In this document: positions 19,424 to 26,445 of the stretch, in pieces
Layout of the letters: each line of letters opens with the position of its first letter
How positions within the stretch are numbered: the first letter of the stretch is position 1
Source: Silvimonas soli
GTDB taxonomy: Bacteria > Pseudomonadota > Gammaproteobacteria > Burkholderiales > Chitinibacteraceae
Assembly: GCF_030035605.1 (NCBI RefSeq)
Contig: NZ_CP106736.1
Coordinates: 310,001-374,000 of the forward strand
Direction: 5' to 3'
DNA: 64,000 nucleotides
Notes under the pieces: model-generated
Database searches by the model: none
The model's input: only the letters and a program-made list of their open reading frames with translations
Told to the model about the DNA's origin: nothing
Position numbers and translations under genes: made by a program

Positions 19424-19603
19424 TTAATTTAACACTCCAGGGTTGATGATTTGACTTGCGTGATTTCTACGTGTTTACTTCATGCGGCAATGCCCTTTGA
19501 CATCAATTTCAAACGGGCATCACAGCTGAATTCCGGGCCGGAAAATCACGGCCCCTCAGCTAAATAGCCGAACATTATAACAAATTCAAAGACATTGCGG
19601 CAG

Positions 19604-20401
19604 ATGAGCGACCAAGACGACCCCATCCTGCGTCAGGCGGAGCAATCCCGGCTTAAACAACAGCTTGCCTGGCGGCTTGGCATCGCCGCCGCTCTCATCG
19701 TTATCGTGCTTGCCGCCATCTGGTTTCTGGACCATGTGCAGCAAAATAACGACACTCCGCAACTGATCAATACACCGCACATATCTGCCATTGCCAGCGC
19801 TGTAGCCGAGCAAGCCAGCGTCCCTGCATCGGCACCGGCTAGCGCAGTCATTGCCAGCGTAACTGAAACGGTTGCTAGTGAAGCCGCCACCGCCAGCGCA
19901 GCAGCAGCGCAACCCACCCCAACAGCAGTTCCGACCCCAGCGGTGCCCGTTACAACCCAGGGCGGCAACGCTGCCACGCGCACTACTACAACACCCAGCC
20001 ATTACACGGCGATAACAACCAGTGCACCGGTTGTCACTGGCGCCACAACGCAAGCACCCAGCAAAGTAACTCCGGCACCCGCCGTCACCAATACCAAACC
20101 GGTTGCCGCCCCACCCGCCCCGGCAGCCGAGAAAATCATCGCCGAGCAACCTGCCACTGTGCTCGCCCCGGGCAAATTTGAAGTGCACGCTGGGGCGAAT
20201 GGCTACACCGTGCAAGCCGGCGTATTTCTGCATGCCAGCAATGCCGACAAACTACTCACCCAATTGCAAAACGCTGGCGTACCAGCCTGGCTGGAAACCC
20301 GCGTGCAAATCGGTCCGTTCAAGAACAAGGCCGATGCCGAGGCGGCGATTAGCAAGCTGCGCAAACTGGGTATAGAGCCGGTAGTACGCGAAAACCAATA
20401 A
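19604..20401 (+). CDS. SPOR-domain membrane protein
   Basis: Bitopic inner-membrane protein with a C-terminal SPOR domain, a fold that binds septal peptidoglycan stripped of stem peptides. The ATG at 19604 (MSDQDDPILRQAEQSRLKQQ) is chosen over the TTG at 19595. A membrane helix spans about residues 23-42, then a long Ala/Thr/Pro/Val-rich periplasmic linker, and the SPOR domain from about 205 (YTVQAGVFLHASNADKLLTQLQ ... RVQIGPFKNKADAEAAISKL). The layout resembles DedD/FtsN-type cell-division proteins. It is monocistronic, divergent from ndk, with a terminator right after. The specific role is unknown. Confidence 0.88.
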   Translation: MSDQDDPILRQAEQSRLKQQLAWRLGIAAALIVIVLAAIWFLDHVQQNNDTPQLINTPHISAIASAVAEQASVPASAPASAVIASVTETVASEAATASAAAAQPTPTAVPTPAVPVTTQGGNAATRTTTTPSHYTAITTSAPVVTGATTQAPSKVTPAPAVTNTKPVAAPPAPAAEKIIAEQPATVLAPGKFEVHAGANGYTVQAGVFLHASNADKLLTQLQNAGVPAWLETRVQIGPFKNKADAEAAISKLRKLGIEPVVRENQ

Positions 20402-20450
20402 CCACCGCATCAAGGTTGCGATGCATGACCATCTGCAACCTGCGCCAATC

Positions 20451-20485
20451 AAATAAAAAACGGGCCTATAGCCCGTTTTTTATTT
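20451..20485. terminator. bidirectional intrinsic terminator
   Basis: Near-perfect palindrome AAATAAAAAACGGGC / GCCCGTTTTTTATTT with a short loop. It separates the SPOR gene from the converging reductase gene. Confidence 0.85.
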
Positions 20486-20501
20486 GGCACTCCTGGCAAC
20501 T

Positions 20502-21653
20502 TCAGCCCAGCACTGGCGGCAATTGCGGCAGTAGCGTCTGCCTTTCTTTAGTAGCGGCACCGCACAGCGCGAATCCCAACAACTGGCCATCACTTGCCAC
20601 AAATCGGGCATCAATCCCGTCTTCGCTTGCCAGCACCTGCCACTCACCTGCAACGCCTGCCGCCGGCGGCGATACCACCGTCGGGCAGGCTGGTGTTTTC
20701 ACCAGAACCGGCATCGCCGGATAGCGCAACATTGCATCCTTACCAGCCAGCCCCTGTGCCAGTGCACGTGCGGCATGCATGATCGGCATCACAAACGGCA
20801 AATTGAGCGACTCAATTTCGGCGCAATCGCCCAAAGCGTAGATGTGTGCATCGCTGGAACGCAGTTGCCGATCTACCACCACGCCACGCTCAACCGTCAA
20901 CCCTGCAGCTATCGCCAGAGAGGTGTTCGGGCGCAAGCCAACCGCGGACAGCACCAGATCAGCTTCGATACGCTCGCCCGTGCTGAGTTCGACTTCAAAA
21001 CCATTGGCCACTTTGGACACGCTACCCGCCATGGCGCCAAATACAAAACGCACACCAGCGGCTGCCATTTTACTGGCAAACCATTCGCCAGCCGCAGCTG
21101 GCAGCAAACGCGATAGCGGTGTGGCAGCCGCCTCAATGACCACGGGTTCTATCCCGCGTGCCAGCAAATCATTGGCAAACTCGCAGCCGATCAAACCGCC
21201 ACCCAGAATAGCCACGCGTTTTACGCCATCAAGCTTGCTGGCAAAGTGGGCAAAGTCGTCCAGGTGATTGACCGACATCACCGCGTCGGCAGCGTCGCCG
21301 CCAAGGCGCAAACGAATGGGGTCAGCCCCGACAGCCAGCACCAGATCGCGATACGGCTGCACCTGCCCGTCAGACAGCATCAGCATGCGCTGTTCGGGCT
21401 CAATCCCTACGACTTCGGTACGCGCGTAAATGACGGCATCAAGCTCGGCTTCCATTTTTTCTGCCGACTTCATAACCAGCGTGGCAGCAGTTTTGTTGCC
21501 AGCCAGGGCGTTGGAAAGCATCGGCTTGGAATAAAAATCCGCACTGTCCCCGGCAATCACCACCAGCGGTGTTTCGGTATCCAGCTTGCGAAATTCTCGC
21601 GCCAGGTTATAGCCAGCCAGACCGGCACCAACAATGACAACAGGGGAAGCCAT
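20502..21653 (-). CDS. FAD-dependent rubredoxin/NAD(P) reductase family protein
   Basis: Pyridine-nucleotide-disulphide oxidoreductase fold enzyme, 383 residues, closest in look to rubredoxin-NAD(+) reductases. The N-terminal FAD motif is VVIVGAGLAGYNLAREFRK, the central NAD(P) motif is VAILGGGLIGCEFANDLL, and ALGDCAEIE is the second FAD contact. The CxxxxC redox disulfide of glutathione reductases is absent, which argues for one-electron carriers as partners. It lies downstream of oxyR on the same strand, so it may act in oxidative stress; no rubredoxin gene is nearby. A 105-base gap separates it from oxyR. Confidence 0.82.
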   Translation of the reverse strand: MASPVVIVGAGLAGYNLAREFRKLDTETPLVVIAGDSADFYSKPMLSNALAGNKTAATLVMKSAEKMEAELDAVIYARTEVVGIEPEQRMLMLSDGQVQPYRDLVLAVGADPIRLRLGGDAADAVMSVNHLDDFAHFASKLDGVKRVAILGGGLIGCEFANDLLARGIEPVVIEAAATPLSRLLPAAAGEWFASKMAAAGVRFVFGAMAGSVSKVANGFEVELSTGERIEADLVLSAVGLRPNTSLAIAAGLTVERGVVVDRQLRSSDAHIYALGDCAEIESLNLPFVMPIMHAARALAQGLAGKDAMLRYPAMPVLVKTPACPTVVSPPAAGVAGEWQVLASEDGIDARFVASDGQLLGFALCGAATKERQTLLPQLPPVLG

Positions 21654-21758
21654 GAAACGTATTCTCCTTGCTCCGCTCAGACGGCGGACACTACTGAATC
21701 TTTGAATTGATTAAATGATCGACCAAACCCGCGCGGCAAACAGCACGCGGCAACTGGC

Positions 21759-22706
21759 TCAAGCGGCGACAGGCACCGCTAGTTCCGGCTGCAGAAACGT
21801 GACCTCTGGCAGATGGCTGGCCAGTACGGCGTTACGCACCGCCTCAACCGCCGCCAGACGCGGAAAGTTGCGTCGCCAGGCCAGCACCACCCGCCGCGTC
21901 GGCACCGGCTCGGAAAACGGCCGGATGCTTAATAATGAATCGTCCGCCGAGGTCACGGATGTAGCCGGCAAAACGGTCACGCCGATCCCGCCGGCAACCA
22001 TATGCCGGATCGTGGTCAGCGAAGAGCCCTGCAACGTGCGCTGCAGACTGCCGGTGGGCAGGCTTTCACGATTCAGGTCCGGGCAGGTTTGCAGTACGTG
22101 ATCGCGGAAGCAATTACCCGGCGAAAGCAGCAGCACGTTTTCTTCAGCCAGCATGGATGCATCAATCGTCTTATGGCTTTCCCAGTGATGCCCTTTAGGT
22201 GTAGCCACCACGAAGGGCTCGTCATAAACCGGTTGCGTCGCGATGCCTGGCTCGTGGAACGGCTCAGCGAGGATGGCGACGTCAATCTCACCCTGCTTGA
22301 GCATTTCCGCCAATCGAGCGGTGTAGTTTTCTTCCAGCAAGATCTGCATTTGTGGTGCGGCTTCACGCAAATGCGGAATCAAGTGCGGTAACAGATAAGG
22401 GCTGATGGTGTAGATAATGCCCAGCCGCAATGCGCCAGCCAGCGGGTCTTTACCTTGCTCGGCCAGCTGCTTGACCACCTGCACTTCTTCCAGCACCCGC
22501 TGCGCCTGTTCAACCACGCGCTCGCCAATTGGTGTCAGCGTGACTTCGCCAGCAGCGCGCTCGAACAGCGTAACGCCCAGCTCGTCTTCAAGCTTTTTGA
22601 CGGCCACCGACAAAGTCGGTTGCGACACAAAACAGCTGTTGGCCGCGCGCCCGAAATGGCGTTCACGAGCCACAGCAACGATATATCGCAATTCCGTCAG
22701 AGTCAC
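21759..22706 (-). CDS. oxyR: OxyR, peroxide-sensing LysR regulator
   Basis: Transcription factor activated by H2O2 through an internal disulfide. The 315-residue protein has the HTH N-terminus MTLTELRYIVAVARERHFGRAA and the redox pair in GNCFRDHVLQTC, giving the C-x8-C spacing of OxyR (Cys199/Cys208 in E. coli). This separates it from other LysR proteins. The start is GTG and its first bases overlap the dsbB stop codon (GTGA), so translation is coupled to dsbB. The rubredoxin-reductase-like gene follows. Confidence 0.94.
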   Translation of the reverse strand: MTLTELRYIVAVARERHFGRAANSCFVSQPTLSVAVKKLEDELGVTLFERAAGEVTLTPIGERVVEQAQRVLEEVQVVKQLAEQGKDPLAGALRLGIIYTISPYLLPHLIPHLREAAPQMQILLEENYTARLAEMLKQGEIDVAILAEPFHEPGIATQPVYDEPFVVATPKGHHWESHKTIDASMLAEENVLLLSPGNCFRDHVLQTCPDLNRESLPTGSLQRTLQGSSLTTIRHMVAGGIGVTVLPATSVTSADDSLLSIRPFSEPVPTRRVVLAWRRNFPRLAAVEAVRNAVLASHLPEVTFLQPELAVPVAA

Positions 22707-23203
22707 TTGCGGGCTCCTTGCCAGCTACGAATCAACCATGCTGCCACGATCAGACCCAGGAACATCACCAGCGTCCAGCATGGCAGGCTCAAACCCAAGA
22801 ACTTCCAGTCGATCACCGCGCATTCGCCGTGACCCACCAGCACCGAACGGAACACCTGCAGCCACGGCTGGTTATCCAGCATATATTCCAGGCCAGGGCC
22901 GCACGAACCCAACGACGACTTATCGGTCAGAAAATACTGCAGATAGACTTGTCTTGCCGAAACACTGGCCCCGGCCAAGCCAACCAGCGTGAGCAAAGCG
23001 GGCCAGAACCAGGTGGCCCGGCGCAACGGAAAAAGCGCGGCCAGTAACGAAACCAAGCCAAACGAGATAATCCCCACGCGCTGGAAAATACACAGCGGGC
23101 AAGGGCTCAAAAATTCGTGATATTGCAAATACAACGCATAACCGATGGAGCCCGCACAGAGCACAGCCAGAGCAAGAAAGCCAAGTCGCCAGCGAAAATA
23201 CAT
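22703..23203 (-). CDS. dsbB: disulfide bond formation protein DsbB
   Basis: Inner-membrane quinone-linked oxidase that reoxidises periplasmic DsbA. The 166-residue protein has four membrane helices, the first periplasmic redox pair CPLC (SPCPLCIFQRVG) and a second periplasmic loop with Cys residues SSLGSCGP and GHGECAVIDW. All are expected DsbB features. It lies upstream of oxyR with a GTGA overlap. dsbA is not in the window. Confidence 0.95.
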   Translation of the reverse strand: MYFRWRLGFLALAVLCAGSIGYALYLQYHEFLSPCPLCIFQRVGIISFGLVSLLAALFPLRRATWFWPALLTLVGLAGASVSARQVYLQYFLTDKSSLGSCGPGLEYMLDNQPWLQVFRSVLVGHGECAVIDWKFLGLSLPCWTLVMFLGLIVAAWLIRSWQGARK

Positions 23204-23331
23204 ATGCCACCCATTGATCAGGAATCAGATTCAGAAGAGTTCAAGTAACTGTGCTGCGTGCGTATCGTGGGCCGACCGGGCTTCAAGATAATCTTCACAA
23301 ACTGCCGAGCCGATTGTTTTTTTCAATCGTC

Positions 23332-23337
23332 ATTCTA
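23332..23337 (-). promoter_or_regulatory. possible extended -10 promoter of dsbB-oxyR
   Basis: Minus strand TGCTAGAAT (extended -10) about 130 bases before dsbB. A possible -35 TTGTCT lies 19 bases upstream, longer than ideal. The rest of the 195-base gap shows only a short A7 loop flanked by CGATTG/CAATCG. Confidence 0.35.
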
Positions 23338-23398
23338 GCAGTAATGGTGCGGCCGCAGACAAGCGCTTACGCCGCAATCACCTGTCACAGCGCAAGCT

Positions 23399-24559
23399 TT
23401 AGTCCGCCAGAAAGCGCACCAGTTCGGTCCGCCGCGCCATGGCATCGCGGTACCCAAGGCGAATAAGCTGGCGAACATAATCGCCATGAAACAGCAGATA
23501 GCTGGACAACACCGAACCTTGTCGGCGAAAGGCGCCAAGACCACTGAGCAGAAAGCGCAAACCGGGCGGAAAGCGCTTGCGATGCGGCATAACCAGGCGC
23601 TCCAGCGGGCGCGATGGCGCAATGGTCAGCACTTCAATGGGTCGCAGCTCAGTACGATGTTCAGCCAGCACTTCGGGCGTCAGCAGGTTGATGGTTTTGT
23701 TGACGCGCTGCACGCGCTCCAGATCGGCCTCCATGGCATCCAGAAACACACTGTTTAATAGATGCCCTGCCACTTGCGCCAAAGATGGATATTCGCTGAC
23801 CTTCTCTCGCGGCGGCTCGGCTTGCGGTGCCACCCCGACGACCAACATCTTGCGGGCACCCAAGTGAATTGCCGGGCTCAGCGGCGCAATCTGCCGCACC
23901 GAGCCATCCCCGAAATATTCGCGATTGATCCGCGCCGCCGGGAATACCAACGGAATGGCACTGGAGGCCATGAGATGCTCAACATCGATCCTGGCACGCA
24001 GGCCGATGCGTGAAGCACGCTGCCAGCCGTCTGGCAAATGCGGCGCGGCTTGAAAAAAGCTCACCGACTGACCAGAGGTATAACCCGACGCAGTAATAGA
24101 CAGTGCCAGCAAAGCGCCTTCATCAATACTGCGCGCAATGCCGTCGAAGTCGACCAGACCAGAAAGCATTTCGCGCAATGGCGCGTTATCGAGCAAGGAG
24201 CGCGGATTATGTTTGCCCAAGCCACCAGCCAGCATTGAAACAATCCAGTGGGCTGCGCTTTTGGCCAAGCTGAAAACACCGGCGTGATAGATGCGATCTG
24301 GCGTCAATTCCAGCCACGAGCGCGCGAGGTGGCGCACTGCCTCTTGAAAACTGGATGCCTTGGAAGCCAGCCCGGCGGCGTTGATCGCCCCGGCTGAAGT
24401 GCCACAGATAATCGGAAAAGGATTGGTTTCTTGTTGTGGCTGCAGCCGGGCGATGGCCAGCAACACACCCACCTGATACGCCGCCCGCGCCCCGCCGCCA
24501 GACAACACCAGTGCGCAAGCGCCACGCTCACGTGTTGGCGTGTTCTCAGCTTCATCCAT
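23399..24559 (-). CDS. patatin-like phospholipase family protein
   Basis: Predicted serine acyl hydrolase with a Ser-Asp dyad. The start at 24559 is chosen because GGGGAGA lies 8 bases before it; longer in-frame starts reach into non-coding-looking sequence. The 386-residue protein has the oxyanion loop SGGGARAAYQVG, the nucleophile elbow GTSAG (near residue 57) and the catalytic Asp in the DGS motif of YFGDGSVRQ. The C-terminal half is helical and basic. No signal peptide is seen, so it probably acts in the cytoplasm or is exported by another route. It is divergent from guaB. Substrate unknown. Confidence 0.88.
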   Translation of the reverse strand: MDEAENTPTRERGACALVLSGGGARAAYQVGVLLAIARLQPQQETNPFPIICGTSAGAINAAGLASKASSFQEAVRHLARSWLELTPDRIYHAGVFSLAKSAAHWIVSMLAGGLGKHNPRSLLDNAPLREMLSGLVDFDGIARSIDEGALLALSITASGYTSGQSVSFFQAAPHLPDGWQRASRIGLRARIDVEHLMASSAIPLVFPAARINREYFGDGSVRQIAPLSPAIHLGARKMLVVGVAPQAEPPREKVSEYPSLAQVAGHLLNSVFLDAMEADLERVQRVNKTINLLTPEVLAEHRTELRPIEVLTIAPSRPLERLVMPHRKRFPPGLRFLLSGLGAFRRQGSVLSSYLLFHGDYVRQLIRLGYRDAMARRTELVRFLAD

Positions 24560-24691
24560 CTCACGTCTCCCCATTCTTGATAGCCGTTTTAACGGATTTA
24601 TATTTCTTGTATTGGCCAACATACGTCCCTGCTCGATGGGCCTAATCGGGCACCACGGGCGAGCCCGGCGCCCCACTCCGACGCAGTGTCA

Positions 24692-24712
24692 CAATATGCG
24701 TCCAACATATTG
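24692..24712. promoter_or_regulatory. dyad-symmetric element between patatin gene and guaB
   Basis: CAATATG and CATATTG form a perfect 7-base inverted repeat with a 7-base spacer, extended outward by CAGTG/CACTG with a 3-base bulge. It lies in the 305-base divergent gap, about 120 bases upstream of the guaB -10. It could be an operator or an RNA hairpin. Apart from this and the guaB promoter, the gap shows nothing recognisable. Confidence 0.4.
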
Positions 24713-24831
24713 CACTGAGCCGGTGCAACGAGCGAACTGGACGCCGCCAGGCAGGCGTTTTCTGTACAAATTGCAACACGCCTCGTTAATTCGGCCATTA
24801 CGACGGCATAGGCGTAAGTGATTTATCCCGG

Positions 24832-24837
24832 TATAAT
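24832..24837 (+). promoter_or_regulatory. guaB -10 element
   Basis: A perfect TATAAT lies 28 bases before the guaB ATG. No good -35 is seen at the usual distance. The leader is short, with AAAGGA as ribosome binding site. Confidence 0.5.
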
Positions 24838-24864
24838 CGACTTTTGGCGTGAAAGGATTCGCAC

Positions 24865-26331
24865 ATGCGCATCGTGCAAAAAGCCCTGACCTTCGACGAC
24901 GTTCTGCTCGTCCCGGCCCACTCTGACGTTCTGCCTCGTGATGTCAGCCTTGGAACTCAATTCACCCGCGATATCCGGCTGAATCTGCCGCTCGTGTCCG
25001 CTGCAATGGACACCGTGACAGAAGCCCCTCTGGCGATTGCTATCGCTCAGGAAGGCGGCATCGGTATTGTTCACAAGAACATGTCGGCCAAGCTGCAAGC
25101 GAAAGAAGTTTCCAACGTTAAACGTTACGAATCCGGCATCGTTAAAGATCCGCTGATCGTTGCACCGGAAATGCTGGTGCGCGACGTGCTGAATCTGACT
25201 CGTCAGCATCGTATTTCCGGCTTCCCGGTTATTGACTCCAAAGGCGTGGTTGTTGGCATTGTCACCAACCGTGACCTGCGTTTCGAAACCCGTCTGGATG
25301 TCCCGGTCGCCAGCATCATGACCCCGAAAGACAAGCTGATCGTGGTGCGTGAAGGCGCTTCCATCGAAGAAGCACGCCATCTGATGCACGATCACAAACT
25401 GGAACGCGTTCTGGTTGTGAACGAGGCCTTCCAGTTGCGCGGTCTGATTACCGTTAAAGACATTATCAAAACCAGCGAACACCCGTTTGCGGCCAAGGAT
25501 GAACTGGGTCGTCTGCGTGTTGGCGCTGCGGTTGGTACTGGCGACGGCACCGAAGAACGCGTCACCTTGCTGGCGGAAGCCGGCGTTGACGTGATCGTGG
25601 TTGATACCGCTCACGGCCACAGCCAGGGCGTGATCAGCCGCGTGAACTGGGTGAAGCGCAACTTCCCGAACGTACAAGTGATTGGTGGCAATATCGCCAC
25701 CGCAGCTGCTGCTCGCGCACTGGTTGATGCTGGCGCCGATGCAGTCAAGGTCGGTATCGGCCCGGGCTCCATCTGCACAACACGTATTGTGGCAGGCGTT
25801 GGCGTACCGCAAATCTCTGCCGTAGCCAATGTGGCTGAAGCACTGGCTGGCACTGGCGTGCCGCTGATTGCTGACGGTGGCATCCGCTTCTCTGGCGATA
25901 TCGCCAAGGCGATTGCTGCTGGTGCCCACACCGTCATGCTGGGTGGCTTGCTTGCTGGTACTGAAGAAGCACCGGGCGAAGTTGAACTCTACCAAGGTCG
26001 TTCTTACAAGAGCTACCGCGGCATGGGTTCGCTGGGCGCGATGCAGCAAGGTTCCAGCGACCGTTACTTCCAGGAAGAAAACACCGCCAATGCCGACAAG
26101 CTGGTACCGGAAGGCATTGAAGGTCGCGTACCGTACAAGGGCTCAGTAACGGCTATTGTTCACCAGTTGATGGGCGGTCTGCGTTCTTCCATGGGTTATC
26201 TGGGTTGCGCCTCGATTGAACAAATGCACCAGAAAGCGGAATTCGTGCAGATCACTTCTGCCGGTATTCGCGAATCGCACGTGCATGATGTGCAGATCAC
26301 CAAGGAAGCACCGAACTACCGCGTTGAGTAA
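24865..26331 (+). CDS. guaB: IMP dehydrogenase
   Basis: Oxidises IMP to XMP with NAD+, the first step of GMP synthesis. The 488 residues have the TIM-barrel core interrupted by two CBS domains (about 95-205). The catalytic Cys loop GPGSICTTRIVAGVGVP, the GGLLAGTEEAPGE segment and the flap YRGMGSLGAM are all present. It starts with MRIVQKALTFDDVLLVPA as expected. guaA does not follow; a terminator comes 25 bases after the stop, so guaB is transcribed alone here. Confidence 0.98.
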   Translation: MRIVQKALTFDDVLLVPAHSDVLPRDVSLGTQFTRDIRLNLPLVSAAMDTVTEAPLAIAIAQEGGIGIVHKNMSAKLQAKEVSNVKRYESGIVKDPLIVAPEMLVRDVLNLTRQHRISGFPVIDSKGVVVGIVTNRDLRFETRLDVPVASIMTPKDKLIVVREGASIEEARHLMHDHKLERVLVVNEAFQLRGLITVKDIIKTSEHPFAAKDELGRLRVGAAVGTGDGTEERVTLLAEAGVDVIVVDTAHGHSQGVISRVNWVKRNFPNVQVIGGNIATAAAARALVDAGADAVKVGIGPGSICTTRIVAGVGVPQISAVANVAEALAGTGVPLIADGGIRFSGDIAKAIAAGAHTVMLGGLLAGTEEAPGEVELYQGRSYKSYRGMGSLGAMQQGSSDRYFQEENTANADKLVPEGIEGRVPYKGSVTAIVHQLMGGLRSSMGYLGCASIEQMHQKAEFVQITSAGIRESHVHDVQITKEAPNYRVE

Positions 26332-26354
26332 TCGGCCAGCCCGATGGTCTGACG

Positions 26355-26386
26355 TAAAAAAGCCCTGCACATGCAGGGCTTTTTTC
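26355..26386. terminator. intrinsic terminator after guaB
   Basis: AGCCCTGCA/TGCAGGGCT stem with flanking A6 and T6. It serves guaB and the converging chemoreceptor gene. Confidence 0.85.
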
Positions 26387-26445
26387 ATGGTTCGCTCCGA
26401 AGGGCAACGACCCAGAATCAACAATCCGGGTCGTTGCAGACTGCC

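Noticed and set aside
19586..20233. Gly/Cys-rich open frame antisense to the SPOR gene
   Set aside because: The composition follows from the Ala/Pro/Thr-rich linker read backwards.
24823..26049. Long open frame (408 codons) antisense to guaB
   Set aside because: It is the complement of a fully conserved guaB; its product has low-complexity His/Asn/Gln-rich sequence and no ribosome site or family signature.
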